13,847 nucleotides of DNA from an uncultured Eubacterium sp. Its GTDB lineage: Bacteria > Bacillota > Clostridia > Peptostreptococcales > Anaerovoracaceae. The position numbers and the translations under genes were made by a program. The notes under the pieces were generated by a model, which ran no database searches, was not told the origin of the DNA, and saw nothing but the letters and a program-made list of their open reading frames with translations. This document shows, in pieces, positions 1-7,032 of the stretch (position 1 is the stretch's first letter; the number at the start of each line of letters is the position of its first letter). The stretch is taken from positions 1 through 13,847 of the forward strand of contig URXI01000081.1 of NCBI GenBank assembly GCA_900551775.1. Reading direction: 5' to 3'.

Positions 1-1
1 T

Positions 2-748
2 AGGCACGGCAAGGTGGTATTTTCCTTCACCCCGGACGAGGAAATCGGCACCAGCCAGGATCACTTTGATGTGGGGGCTTTTGGGGCTGACTTCGCCTAT
101 ACGATAGACGGCGCCGACTTTGGCGACATCGAATATGAGAACTTTTACGGCGCTTCTTTGACCGTAGACGTCAAAGGCGTTTCCACCCATCCTGGCGAGG
201 CCAAGGACAAGATGAAAAACGCTTCTCTGATCGCTATGGAATTTGACGGCCTGCTGCCGCCGTGGGAGCGGCCGGAGCACACGGAGGGCTTCGAGGGATT
301 CTACCATCTGCTGCACATAAACGGCGACTGCGAAACATGTCAGATGCGCTATCTCATCAGAGAACACGACTACATAAGATACCAGGAGAGAAAGGCGGCG
401 GCCCTGCGGGCAGCGGAGCTGCTCAACGCTAGATACGGACAGGGGACTGTCACGGCGGACATCAAAGACGGCTATCGCAACATGGCGGAGATGGTGCGCC
501 CGCATATGCACCTGATCGACTTTGCCAAGGAAGCTATCGAAGAATGCGGCGTCATGCCGCGAGTGCCGGCCATTCGCGGCGGTACGGACGGCAGTGAACT
601 TTCCTACAAAGGTGTGCCTTGTCCTAACCTAGGAACTGGTTCCTTTAACCATCATTCGCTGACGGAGGTCGCCAACATCGACCATATGGAACAGTGTACA
701 GAGGCGATTCTGAAGATTGTTGCAAAATATGCAGAGTTTGAAAAATAA
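2..748 (+). CDS. pepT: Peptidase T (tripeptide aminopeptidase), 3' part
   Basis: The 5' end is cut off by the window; the frame is open from base 2 and ends at TAA 746-748. Peptidase T is a cytoplasmic, two-zinc M20-family enzyme that removes the N-terminal residue of tripeptides. Visible motifs are FTPDEEIG, holding the catalytic Glu and a metal-binding Glu, then YTIDGADFGDIEYENF with a metal-ligand Asp, VKGVSTHPGEAKDKM in the lid domain, RGGTDGSELSYKGVPCPN, and near the C-terminus FNHHSLTEV, where the expected His and Glu are kept although the usual N-F-H-G-[KR] context is changed. About 249 codons are present of the roughly 410 usual for the family, so the first 160 or so (including the first zinc His) lie upstream. 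The lid and C-terminal region differ somewhat from textbook PepT, so a close M20 relative is possible. It fits the peptide and amino acid theme of the rest of the window. Confidence 0.9.
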   Translation, partial: RHGKVVFSFTPDEEIGTSQDHFDVGAFGADFAYTIDGADFGDIEYENFYGASLTVDVKGVSTHPGEAKDKMKNASLIAMEFDGLLPPWERPEHTEGFEGFYHLLHINGDCETCQMRYLIREHDYIRYQERKAAALRAAELLNARYGQGTVTADIKDGYRNMAEMVRPHMHLIDFAKEAIEECGVMPRVPAIRGGTDGSELSYKGVPCPNLGTGSFNHHSLTEVANIDHMEQCTEAILKIVAKYAEFEK

Positions 749-750
749 GC

Positions 751-787
751 AAAAAAAGGCCACGCCGATTAACTTGCGTGGCTTTTC
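751..787. terminator. Bidirectional intrinsic terminator between convergent genes
   Basis: GCCACGC (759-765) pairs with GCGTGGC (776-782) around a 10-nt loop. The stem is flanked by seven A's on the left and CTTTT on the right. Read on the minus strand the hairpin is followed by a run of T's, so it best serves the minus-strand XRE gene ending at 851. On the plus strand, with only four T's, it lies just after the pepT stop. Confidence 0.75.
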
Positions 788-812
788 CAATAACAAAAGG
801 CTATTGTCGTCA

Positions 813-855
813 TGTAATGGTCAGAGGTCTTCCGTCAACGCATCTTTCCATTACA
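813..855. repeat. Short inverted repeat spanning the XRE stop codon
   Basis: TGTAATGG at 813-820 and CCATTACA at 848-855 are perfect 8-bp inverted arms separated by 27 nt. The right arm includes the stop codon (851-853) of the minus-strand regulator. There is no adjacent T-run, so it is not a simple terminator. It could form an mRNA 3' structure or be chance. Confidence 0.3.
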
Positions 856-1201
856 GCACATCTTCGCCCTTCACATACTTCAAAATCCTGATGATTTTCT
901 CCTGCTCTTCCTCGCTGAAGCGGTGTAAGACTCGTAGAAGCTCTTCTTCACGGAATTTTGATGTGACATCTTTGTCTACATCGTCACGGCCGGCATTGAG
1001 GATGGAGTCAACTGAAACATGAAAAAGTTTGGAATAGTAAAAGAGAACGCGGAGATTCAGCTTGGTGCGGTTATTCTCAATGTTGCTGATAAAGGCGACA
1101 GTGCAGCCCAGATCTGCGGCGACTTGCTCCTGGGTAAAAGCGTGTTCCGTGCGTAGTCTTTTCATTTCTTTTCCAACTTTCAGAAAATCCAGTTCTTCCA
1201 T
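851..1201 (-). CDS. Small XRE/Cro-type HTH transcriptional regulator
   Basis: This 116-residue protein starts at ATG (1199-1201 on plus), with an AGGAGGT ribosome binding site (plus 1208-1214) 7 nt upstream. A longer frame reaching 1267 is open, but it lacks a ribosome binding site and would run through the promoter and operator. Residues about 6-65 form an HTH_3 domain: GKEMKRLRTEHAFTQEQVAADLG, then the recognition helix region CTVAFISNIENNRTKLN, then VLFYYSKLFHVSVDSIL. Residues about 75-116 are charged (FREEELLRVLHRFSEEEQEKI) and probably helical, perhaps for oligomerisation. No partner toxin or protease gene adjoins it; it is convergent with pepT and divergent from the LysR gene. A perfect palindrome overlapping its own -10 suggests autorepression. 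The target regulon is unknown. Confidence 0.88.
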   Translation of the reverse strand: MEELDFLKVGKEMKRLRTEHAFTQEQVAADLGCTVAFISNIENNRTKLNLRVLFYYSKLFHVSVDSILNAGRDDVDKDVTSKFREEELLRVLHRFSEEEQEKIIRILKYVKGEDVL

Positions 1202-1221
1202 AACTTTACCTCCTCGTTCTG

Positions 1222-1241
1222 AATATACTGATAAGTATATT
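1222..1241. promoter_or_regulatory. Palindromic operator candidate of the XRE regulator
   Basis: AATATACT (1222-1229) and AGTATATT (1234-1241) are perfect 8-bp inverted arms around GATA. The site overlaps the predicted -10 of the XRE gene and lies between the promoter and its ribosome binding site, the usual place for autorepression. A partial copy, ATAAGTATA, recurs at 1298-1306, upstream of the -35, and matches 1231-1239 exactly. Confidence 0.6.
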
Positions 1242-1267
1242 TTAATATAACAGATAGTGAAATACAA
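1239..1267 (-). promoter_or_regulatory. Promoter of the XRE regulator gene
   Basis: On the minus strand TTGTAT (plus 1262-1267) is followed, after 17 nt, by TAAAAT (plus 1239-1244). Transcription would start near 1232, inside the palindrome, about 30 nt before the ATG. This is a sequence match only. Confidence 0.5.
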
Positions 1268-1337
1268 TCGGCGCAGTTAGTGTATGTTTTTATATTTATA
1301 AGTATAATTCGTTAGTTTCTGAGGATTGGATTTCTCC

Positions 1338-1383
1338 TTGCATCTTATGCAGCCTTGATGTATCATTTCATTAGAATTACAAA
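1338..1383 (+). promoter_or_regulatory. Candidate promoter region of the LysR-sdaA unit
   Basis: Two weak possibilities overlap here: TTGCAT (1338-1343), 17 nt, TATCAT (1361-1366); and TTGATG (1355-1360), 17 nt, TACAAA (1378-1383). Neither is close to consensus, as might be expected for an activator-dependent promoter. The region is AT-rich and holds no gene between 1202 and 1426. Confidence 0.3.
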
Positions 1384-1426
1384 TACAAATTCTTATTGCC
1401 AATTTAATTACAAAAACGGATAAAAA

Positions 1427-2323
1427 ATGGATACAAATTTACAGAAGTACATGGCATTTTTAAAAACAGTGGAATACGGCAGTTTTACCAAAGCGGCAGA
1501 GGTGCTGCACTACTCACAATCGGGCATCAGCCGCATGATCGGCGATCTGGAGCGAGAGTGGAAGCTGTCGGTCTTAGAACGGGGGCGCAGCGGTGTCAGG
1601 CTGACTGCAGAGGGCATGAAGCTGCTGCCTTTTGTGCAGAGCGTGTGCAGGGAGTACCAGAATCTGCAGGAGCAGGTGGATCAGCTGCAGGGTTTAGAGT
1701 CCGGACTGATCCGCATTGGAACCGTTTCCAGCATTGCGACGCGCTGGCTGCCTTCGGTGATCAAAGCATTCCAGAGGGATTATCCCAATATCGAGTATGA
1801 GCTGCTATCGGGAGACTATGGGGAAATTGAAAGCTGGCTCCTCTCCGGCAGGGTGGATTGCGGCTTTCTGTTGCTGCCGGCAGCTGCGGAGCTGGAAATC
1901 ACCCCGCTGAAACGAGATGAGATGATGGTAATCATGCCTGAGGATCATCCCCTTGCGGATTGTGCAGCTTTTCCTCTGAAGGCTCTGGAGGAAGAACCCT
2001 TCATGCTGCTCGAAAGGGGAGAAAAATCTGAGGTCTCCCAGCTGCTTGCCCAGCTTGACCTCCATCCCAAGGTGCGTTTTGTCACTTTGGACGATTACGC
2101 CATCATGTCCATGGTCGAAAGCGGCCTGGGCATCAGCATCCTGCCCAATCTGATTTTGCAGCGGACCCCGTACCGCATCATAAAAAAACCGCTGGAACAG
2201 CCAGCCTACAGAGAACTGGGCCTTGCCATGCGGGACAGCAAAACGGCTTCAGCAGCCGTAAAGAAATTTTTGACTTATGTATCAAAGGAGACGATGAATG
2301 GAATCACTGAAAGAACTTTATAG
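1427..2323 (+). CDS. LysR-type transcriptional regulator
   Basis: This 298-residue protein has standard LTTR length. Residues about 4-62 are the winged HTH: FLKTVEYGSFTKAAEVLHYSQ, then SGISRMIGDLEREWKL, then the wing residues RLTAEG. A linker helix rich in Gln and Leu (about 65-90) leads into a periplasmic-binding-protein-like effector domain beginning IRIGTVSSIATRWLP. An in-frame TAA just upstream (1421-1423) fixes the start at ATG 1427. No good Shine-Dalgarno is visible (only CGGA), so translation may be weak. Its 3' end overlaps the serine dehydratase gene by 26 nt on the same strand, so the two are probably co-transcribed and the regulator likely controls serine breakdown. LTTRs are more often divergent from their targets. 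The effector is unknown; serine or a related amino acid is an inference. Confidence 0.92.
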   Translation: MDTNLQKYMAFLKTVEYGSFTKAAEVLHYSQSGISRMIGDLEREWKLSVLERGRSGVRLTAEGMKLLPFVQSVCREYQNLQEQVDQLQGLESGLIRIGTVSSIATRWLPSVIKAFQRDYPNIEYELLSGDYGEIESWLLSGRVDCGFLLLPAAAELEITPLKRDEMMVIMPEDHPLADCAAFPLKALEEEPFMLLERGEKSEVSQLLAQLDLHPKVRFVTLDDYAIMSMVESGLGISILPNLILQRTPYRIIKKPLEQPAYRELGLAMRDSKTASAAVKKFLTYVSKETMNGITERTL

Positions 2324-3503
2324 AATCGGGCGTGGACCGTCCAGCTCACATACCATTGCGCCGACAAAGGCTGCAGAACTTTTCGCAGCGGAGAACCCTG
2401 AGGCTTCTCGTTACTGTGTCACACTTTATGGCTCTCTGTCAAAGACGGGAAAGGGCCATATGACGGACATCGCCATTTTGGACGTCTTGGGACGGGATCG
2501 GTGCCAGATCATCGATAGCGATCGGCCCGATGAGGAGCTGCCCCATCCCAACACCATGGTCTTTGAGGCTTTTGCTGCTGACGGTTCGCTGGCAGCGCTC
2601 ATGGAGGTCTACAGCGTAGGCGGCGGGCGCATTGTCATCAAAGGCCGTCCGGCCAAAAAGGCACAGGACGTTTACCAGTTATCCACTTTTGAGGATATCA
2701 GAGACTACTGCGGGAAGAACCGGATGCGGATCTGCGACTACGTCTACGAGACGGAAGGCGCGGAGATCAAAGCGTATCTTGCGGCAATCTGGAAGCAGAT
2801 GAAGAGGACCATTGAGGCGGGTCTTGCGGCAGAGGGGATTTTGCAGGGCGGTCTGGCAGTACAGCGGAAGGCGCGCTATCTGTATCATCAGAATCATATC
2901 GACGAAAGCCCGCAGACAAGAGAGAACCGCCTGGTCTGCGCCTTTGCCTACGCTGTCAGCGAAGAGAACGCTGACGGCGGCATTATCGTCACTGCCCCGA
3001 CTTGCGGCGCCAGCGGCGTTTTGCCGGCCACCCTCTATTATATGCAGCAGTACCGGAGGCTGCCCGACGAGAAGATTATCGACGCCCTTGCCACTGCCGG
3101 CATCATAGGCAATCTGATTAAGACCAATGCCTCGATCAGCGGTGCAGAGTGCGGCTGCCAGGCAGAGGTGGGCAGCGCCTGCTCCATGGCGGCAGCAGGC
3201 CTTGCGGAGCTTTTTGCCATGGAAATCGACCAGATTGAATATGCGGCCGAGGTCGCCATGGAGCATCATCTGGGGCTGACCTGCGATCCCATCAGCGGTC
3301 TGGTGCAGATTCCGTGTATCGAAAGAAACGCCGTGGCAGCCATGCGGGCCATCAACGCCCTGAGCCTGGCAAACTTTTTGACCCACACCCGAAAGATTTC
3401 CTTTGATGTGGTCGTGAGAACCATGTACGAGACGGGACGAGACCTGTTCAGCAAATACAGGGAGACCAGCGAAGGCGGCCTGGCAAAGACTTACTTTGAA
3501 TGA
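2298..3503 (+). CDS. sdaA: L-serine ammonia-lyase, iron-sulfur, single-chain
   Basis: It converts L-serine to pyruvate and ammonia in the cytoplasm using an oxygen-sensitive [4Fe-4S] cluster. The 401-residue chain fuses beta-type and alpha-type parts. The N-terminal region carries GPSSSHT (residues 13-19); the catalytic domain has APTCGASGVLP (233-243), SGAECGCQAEVGSACS (281-296) and GLTCDPISGLVQIPC (326-340). Cys287, Cys329 and Cys340 have the spacing I recall for the three cluster ligands of the Legionella enzyme. AAGGAG at 2285-2290 lies 7 nt before the ATG, which sits within the end of the LysR gene, suggesting translational coupling. The chain is shorter than the roughly 455 residues of E. 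coli SdaA and ends GGLAKTYFE, with no C-terminal Cys of the kind that plugs the active site in the Legionella enzyme. There is no clear terminator after it. Confidence 0.93.
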   Translation: MESLKELYRIGRGPSSSHTIAPTKAAELFAAENPEASRYCVTLYGSLSKTGKGHMTDIAILDVLGRDRCQIIDSDRPDEELPHPNTMVFEAFAADGSLAALMEVYSVGGGRIVIKGRPAKKAQDVYQLSTFEDIRDYCGKNRMRICDYVYETEGAEIKAYLAAIWKQMKRTIEAGLAAEGILQGGLAVQRKARYLYHQNHIDESPQTRENRLVCAFAYAVSEENADGGIIVTAPTCGASGVLPATLYYMQQYRRLPDEKIIDALATAGIIGNLIKTNASISGAECGCQAEVGSACSMAAAGLAELFAMEIDQIEYAAEVAMEHHLGLTCDPISGLVQIPCIERNAVAAMRAINALSLANFLTHTRKISFDVVVRTMYETGRDLFSKYRETSEGGLAKTYFE

Positions 3504-3591
3504 ATCACAAAAGCCGTATAGCGCTTATGTGGAGCTGAAAGAAAATCCGGTTGTGGTTAATATATACTACTGATAAAAGGAGGGACGGCAG

Positions 3592-5298
3592 ATGGATAAG
3601 AAAAAAATCCCTATTGGATTTGAGGATTTTAAAAAGTTTAAGGACGAGAACCTGTACCTGGTGGACAAGACCCTGATGATACGGGAACTTCTGGCTAATG
3701 GAACCCAGACGACTCACATCACAAGGCCGCGGCGGTTCGGAAAGACCCTGAACATCTCCATGCTCCGCCGTTTCTTCGAGGACGAGCGTACGCCCCAGGG
3801 CGAAAGGATAGACAACCGCTATCTTTTCGAGGGATTAGCGATTATGGAGGCAGGGGAGCAGTACCTTGCCCACATGGGACAGTACCCTGTGATCAGCCTG
3901 TCGCTGAAATCGGGGAAGCAGACGGACTTTTATCTGGCATATGGGGAACTGAAGAAACGCATCAAGGAAGAATTCAAACGCCATCAGTACGTGCTGGAGA
4001 GGGCCGTGCTGTCAGAGGAAGAGCGGGAGGCATTTCGTGCGCTGATGAGCGGGAGCGAAGAGGATCAGCTTTATCTGGACGCCATCCGCTTCCTTTCGGA
4101 GTGCCTGTACAAATACCACGGTAAAGAGGCCGTCATCCTCATCGACGAGTATGATGTGCCTCTGGAAAACGCATATTTCTGTGGATTCTATGACCAGATG
4201 ATCGGGTTCATCCGTTCCCTGTTCGAATCTGCGCTGAAAACCAACCCGTACCTAAAGTTAGGCGTGGTGACCGGATGCCTTAGAATCAGCAGGGAGAGCA
4301 TCTTTACCGGCCTGAACAACTTGGAAATTCACTCCCTCATCAGCCCCAAATACACCAGCTATTTCGGTTTCACCGAAGCGGAGGTGCGGGCGATGCTGGA
4401 TTACTACGGTCTGGCGGACAGTTTTGAAGAAGCGAAGGCATGGTACGATGGATACCTCTTCGGGGGCACGGAGATTTACAACCCGTGGAGCATCCTGAAC
4501 TATGCAAGCAATGCAAAGGCGGGGGCACAGATTGCAACAAAACCATACTGGTCCAACACCTCAGGCAACGACATCGTGAGGTCTCTGGTGGAGGAGGCGG
4601 ACGACCTCACCCGCGAAGAACTGGAAACTCTCATGGACGGGGGAACCATCGAAAAGCCGGTACACGAGGAGATCACATACGGGGATATCCATACGTCCAG
4701 AGACAACCTGTGGAACTTCCTGTTCTTTACGGGGTATCTGAAAATGAGTGGGCAGCGGATCGAGGGAGAGACAATCTATCTGGAAATGACCATACCAAAT
4801 AGAGAGATCAAGTCAATCTACAGGCAGTCCATTACGGGCTGGTTCGATCAGAAAATCGCAGACCTGGACAAAAGTCCTTTAATCAGGGCATTGGAAGAGG
4901 GAGATTGCCAGTCGGCGGCGGAGTTCATCTCTGCACAGCTGATGGACACCATCAGTTACTTTGATTATGCGGAGAGCTACTATCACGGCTTTCTGAGCGG
5001 GCTCCTGAAAAATGTCGGGAACTATTTGGTGCAGTCCAATCGGGAGAGCGGAACGGGAAGACCGGACCTGATCCTCAAGGAAAAGAAGTTCATGGGGAAG
5101 GCCATCATCATAGAGTTAAAAGTTGCAGGAAGCTTTGCGGAAATGGAAGACAGGTGTCTGGAAGCCTTGAGGCAGATAGAAGCGCAGGATTATGCGGCAC
5201 CGCTTCTTTCCGACGGCTACAGTCCAATTTTGAAGTATGGCATCGCTCTATACAAGAAAGGCTGTATTGTGAGAACCAAGCAGGCGGAAGGCGAATAG
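3592..5298 (+). CDS. AAA-like ATPase with C-terminal PD-(D/E)XK nuclease-fold domain
   Basis: This 568-residue protein belongs to the widespread AAA-ATPase_like/PDDEXK_9 family. Residues about 4-290 form the ATPase-like part: IPIGFEDFKKFKDENLYLVDKT, a P-loop-like RPRRFGKT (45-52) typical of this family in place of a classic GxxxxGKS/T, and a Walker B-like VILIDEYDVP (181-190). The C-terminal part (about 430-560) has GRPDLIL (489-495) and IIIELK (505-510), which match the D...ExK pattern of the nuclease fold. AAAGGAGG lies just upstream of the ATG. Function is not established for the family; it is often present in many scattered copies per genome, and roles in defence or mobile DNA have been suggested. 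It stands alone between sdaA and a strong terminator. No inverted repeats or target duplications were seen around it. Confidence 0.88.
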   Translation: MDKKKIPIGFEDFKKFKDENLYLVDKTLMIRELLANGTQTTHITRPRRFGKTLNISMLRRFFEDERTPQGERIDNRYLFEGLAIMEAGEQYLAHMGQYPVISLSLKSGKQTDFYLAYGELKKRIKEEFKRHQYVLERAVLSEEEREAFRALMSGSEEDQLYLDAIRFLSECLYKYHGKEAVILIDEYDVPLENAYFCGFYDQMIGFIRSLFESALKTNPYLKLGVVTGCLRISRESIFTGLNNLEIHSLISPKYTSYFGFTEAEVRAMLDYYGLADSFEEAKAWYDGYLFGGTEIYNPWSILNYASNAKAGAQIATKPYWSNTSGNDIVRSLVEEADDLTREELETLMDGGTIEKPVHEEITYGDIHTSRDNLWNFLFFTGYLKMSGQRIEGETIYLEMTIPNREIKSIYRQSITGWFDQKIADLDKSPLIRALEEGDCQSAAEFISAQLMDTISYFDYAESYYHGFLSGLLKNVGNYLVQSNRESGTGRPDLILKEKKFMGKAIIIELKVAGSFAEMEDRCLEALRQIEAQDYAAPLLSDGYSPILKYGIALYKKGCIVRTKQAEGE

Positions 5299-5339
5299 CA
5301 ACGTACTTAGGGGACATGCCTATATGCGCCTGTATTAAC

Positions 5340-5370
5340 AAAAACCGCAGGTTGGGTGCCTGCGGTTTTT
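5340..5370. terminator. Strong bidirectional intrinsic terminator
   Basis: CCGCAGG (5345-5351) pairs perfectly with CCTGCGG (5359-5365) across a 7-nt loop. Five A's precede and five T's follow the stem. It ends the AAA-like gene (stop at 5298) and, read in reverse (TTTTTGTT), can also stop transcripts of the minus-strand gene ending at 5535. Confidence 0.9.
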
Positions 5371-5534
5371 GCTATAATCATAATTGATATTTTGCGGTTA
5401 AATTGGATTCCTTACTCCGCCCCCCCTTTCCCCTTTTGCTGTGGTGATGCCCTCATTGTATCACCATCGACTGGATCTGTCCTATACAGAACCTTACAGG
5501 AAACTTGCATTTTTGAAAGGTAGTCTAAATGGCT
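5371..5534. other. Gene-free stretch with a pyrimidine-rich tract and small inverted repeats
   Basis: No convincing gene lies here. A C/T-rich tract (about 5410-5440) includes a run of eight C's interrupted only by G. TGGTGAT (5442-5448) and ATCACCA (5460-5466) form a 7-bp inverted repeat with an 11-nt loop. TCTGT/ACAGA (5476-5480/5486-5490) is a smaller one. These lie downstream of the minus-strand gene and could be a 3' untranslated structure. Confidence 0.4.
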
Positions 5535-6251
5535 TTAGTAGGGGATATGGCGGCGATTTAGATAATCGGCAAAATCGTCATACGCTTCTGCTGCCTGGAG
5601 ATAGGCCTCGTAGGCGTGATACAGCGCGGCAGTTGTTCGAATCAGTGCTTCTTCGTTCAGGGAGAGTTTGCGGCAGATTTCAGCGAATTCTTCCAGATCG
5701 CGGAGCATGGCAGGCAGGGCGGAAGGCTCTGCACCGTTCATGCCGTTGAGGATGCCGTATGGCACTTCGTGGATAGAAAACTCGATATATCGCTTCAGAA
5801 GAAGATATTTATGCCGCAGAACCGTTTTATTTTGGGGTTCACGGGTCAAGAGCATATCTGCAAGCTGATAGGGCTGATAGCGATATCCCGTCTCAGCACA
5901 GAAGATTTCAACAAAATCCTCTGTCGTCCCAATATCATAATCAGCCTTTGTCTGATTGCTCTCAAATAGGAAGCGGATTCCTTCGGTGTTACCGCTTTCC
6001 AGATCTGCCAGGACGGAGGGAACCACCACTTTGATGCAGAAAGGTTTCCCCAGTGGCAAGTCAGCGTGGTGCTTCCAAAAGGCAGACAGTTCTGCGATAC
6101 TGATGATGCCCTCGTAAGGACGGGTCTGCCATTCCATGAGAGCCTGGTGACGCTGACGGCGCTGTTTCTTGTCCAGCGGTTTGGGGAACTGGCGGCAGAT
6201 TGTCAGATAATCCTGCAAAATGGGTTGTTCGGTTTTGCTAATAATGAACAA
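5535..6251 (-). CDS. Unrecognised 238-residue protein, TTG start
   Basis: I do not recognise this family. The start is TTG (plus 6249-6251), preceded by a full AAGGAGG site (plus 6260-6266) at 8-nt spacing and by a near-consensus promoter, so the gene is credible; it stops at TAA (plus 5535-5537). The protein looks soluble, with no signal peptide or membrane segment. It is rich in charged and aromatic residues and appears mostly helical, with an Ala/Tyr-rich C-terminal helix (TAALYHAYEAYLQAAEAYDD). A basic patch, KKQRRQRH, occurs near residue 30. No catalytic motif stands out. It is convergent with the AAA-like gene and divergent from the DUF308 gene, so it is probably monocistronic. An internal-regulation or protein-binding role is possible but not shown. 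Confidence 0.75.
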   Translation of the reverse strand: MFIISKTEQPILQDYLTICRQFPKPLDKKQRRQRHQALMEWQTRPYEGIISIAELSAFWKHHADLPLGKPFCIKVVVPSVLADLESGNTEGIRFLFESNQTKADYDIGTTEDFVEIFCAETGYRYQPYQLADMLLTREPQNKTVLRHKYLLLKRYIEFSIHEVPYGILNGMNGAEPSALPAMLRDLEEFAEICRKLSLNEEALIRTTAALYHAYEAYLQAAEAYDDFADYLNRRHIPY

Positions 6252-6281
6252 GGCGCTTGCCTCCTTTCGGTGTCTACAATC

Positions 6282-6310
6282 ATTATATGGTCTGCCTTCC
6301 CCGTCGTCAA
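6282..6310 (-). promoter_or_regulatory. Near-consensus promoter of the 238-residue protein gene
   Basis: On the minus strand TTGACG (plus 6305-6310) is followed by 17 nt and a perfect TATAAT (plus 6282-6287). The predicted start near 6275 gives a leader of about 24 nt containing the AAGGAGG site, which supports the TTG start. Confidence 0.75.
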
Positions 6311-6373
6311 CAGTCTGGCGAACCAGGCAACGCAGTTACGCAGAAAATAGGATAGTCTAACTATGCAAATTTG

Positions 6374-6382
6374 TGGTAAAAT
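6374..6382 (+). promoter_or_regulatory. Extended -10 promoter of the DUF308 gene
   Basis: TGG-TAAAAT (6374-6382) is a TGn-extended -10 element; no good -35 is seen. Transcription would begin near 6389, on or beside the first ATG, which bears on the choice of start codon for the gene. Confidence 0.45.
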
Positions 6383-6406
6383 AGACTTATGAAAGAAGGT
6401 GTTGAT

Positions 6407-6955
6407 TTGAAGAATAAAAATACATCCAAGTTCATCAGCTCGCTGATCTATGTGGCGCTGGGCTTGATTTTAATCGTATATCCTACGTTGATCGGGGAGA
6501 CCATTTGCTGGATGTTAGCAGGAGCAGCGGCAGCTATGGGTGCGATTCACTTGATCGGTTATGCCATGAGCAAAGGCGGGTCGCAATCCGGCGAAAGTTC
6601 CGATGGACTGGCAACCGGTATCGTTTTGCTGCTTTTAGCGGTATTCATCGTCATCAAATCGGAATTCGTCATTTCTATCATTCCATTTGTTCTCGGATTT
6701 ATGATCACCGTCAAAGGGGTTGTCGGCGTGCAGAGCGCCATCAACTTGAAACGGCTCGGCTACGGGAACTTTAAGGGGAGCCTCATTGCCGCTGTCCTGG
6801 TCATGATTTTCGGCATCGTCATGATGCTGAATCCATTCTCTACAGTGAAAATCTTGTTCACTATGATCGGCGTTGGACTTCTGGTAAGCGGCATCGTCGA
6901 TATTGCCGCCAACGTGATGTTTACTCGGGAGATGAAGAAGTTCAAGGATGATTAA
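6407..6955 (+). CDS. DUF308 / HdeD-like integral membrane protein
   Basis: This small protein has about six membrane segments: LIYVALGLILIVYP, a Trp-Met-Leu-Ala-Gly-rich second segment, GIVLLLLAVFIVI, IIPFVLGFMITVKGVVG, LIAAVLVMIFGIVMML and ILFTMIGVGLLVSGIVDIAA. The repeated pattern of paired hydrophobic helices with Asn-Pro or Tyr-Pro turns is typical of DUF308/HdeD-like proteins; E. coli HdeD is linked to acid resistance, but most members have no known role. I choose TTG 6407 because GAAGGTG (6395-6401) is a ribosome binding site with 5-nt spacing. An in-frame ATG at 6389 (188 residues) has no ribosome binding site and coincides with the predicted transcript start. The cytoplasmic tail is charged (REMKKFKDD). 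It is separated from the GntR gene by that gene's own promoter. Confidence 0.82.
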   Translation: MKNKNTSKFISSLIYVALGLILIVYPTLIGETICWMLAGAAAAMGAIHLIGYAMSKGGSQSGESSDGLATGIVLLLLAVFIVIKSEFVISIIPFVLGFMITVKGVVGVQSAINLKRLGYGNFKGSLIAAVLVMIFGIVMMLNPFSTVKILFTMIGVGLLVSGIVDIAANVMFTREMKKFKDD

Positions 6956-6963
6956 GGCTGTTC

Positions 6964-6992
6964 TTGCCAGGACTTTAAAAATCGCATATACT
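6964..6992 (+). promoter_or_regulatory. Promoter of the GntR regulator gene
   Basis: TTGCCA (6964-6969), a 17-nt spacer and TATACT (6987-6992) make a good sigma-70/SigA-type match. It begins 8 nt after the DUF308 stop and gives a leader of about 33 nt. The palindromic motif found before the permease gene is not seen here, so the regulator is not obviously autorepressed by that site. Confidence 0.65.
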
Positions 6993-7032
6993 GTAATAAA
7001 TTTATCGCTATCATTATAGGGGGACAATGCAT

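Noticed and set aside
717..1022. Plus-strand open frame running from the pepT end into the XRE gene
   Set aside because: It is Ser/Arg-rich with no motif, crosses a terminator, and lies opposite a convincing HTH gene.
1202..1267. Extended N-terminus of the XRE regulator (22 extra codons)
   Set aside because: It would cover the promoter and operator and lacks a ribosome binding site, whereas ATG 1201 has AGGAGGT at ideal spacing.
2679..3386. Minus-strand open frame of 235 codons inside the serine dehydratase gene
   Set aside because: The plus strand carries the conserved Cys motifs of sdaA; the antisense frame has no ribosome binding site or known motif.
3504..5339. AAA-like gene as an insertion sequence
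   Set aside because: No terminal inverted repeats, target duplication or transposase motif were found around it.
5441..5749. Plus-strand open frame crossing the gene-free stretch into the unknown gene
   Set aside because: It has no ribosome binding site, is Arg-rich and low in motif content, and mostly overlaps the 3' end of the minus-strand gene that has good start signals.
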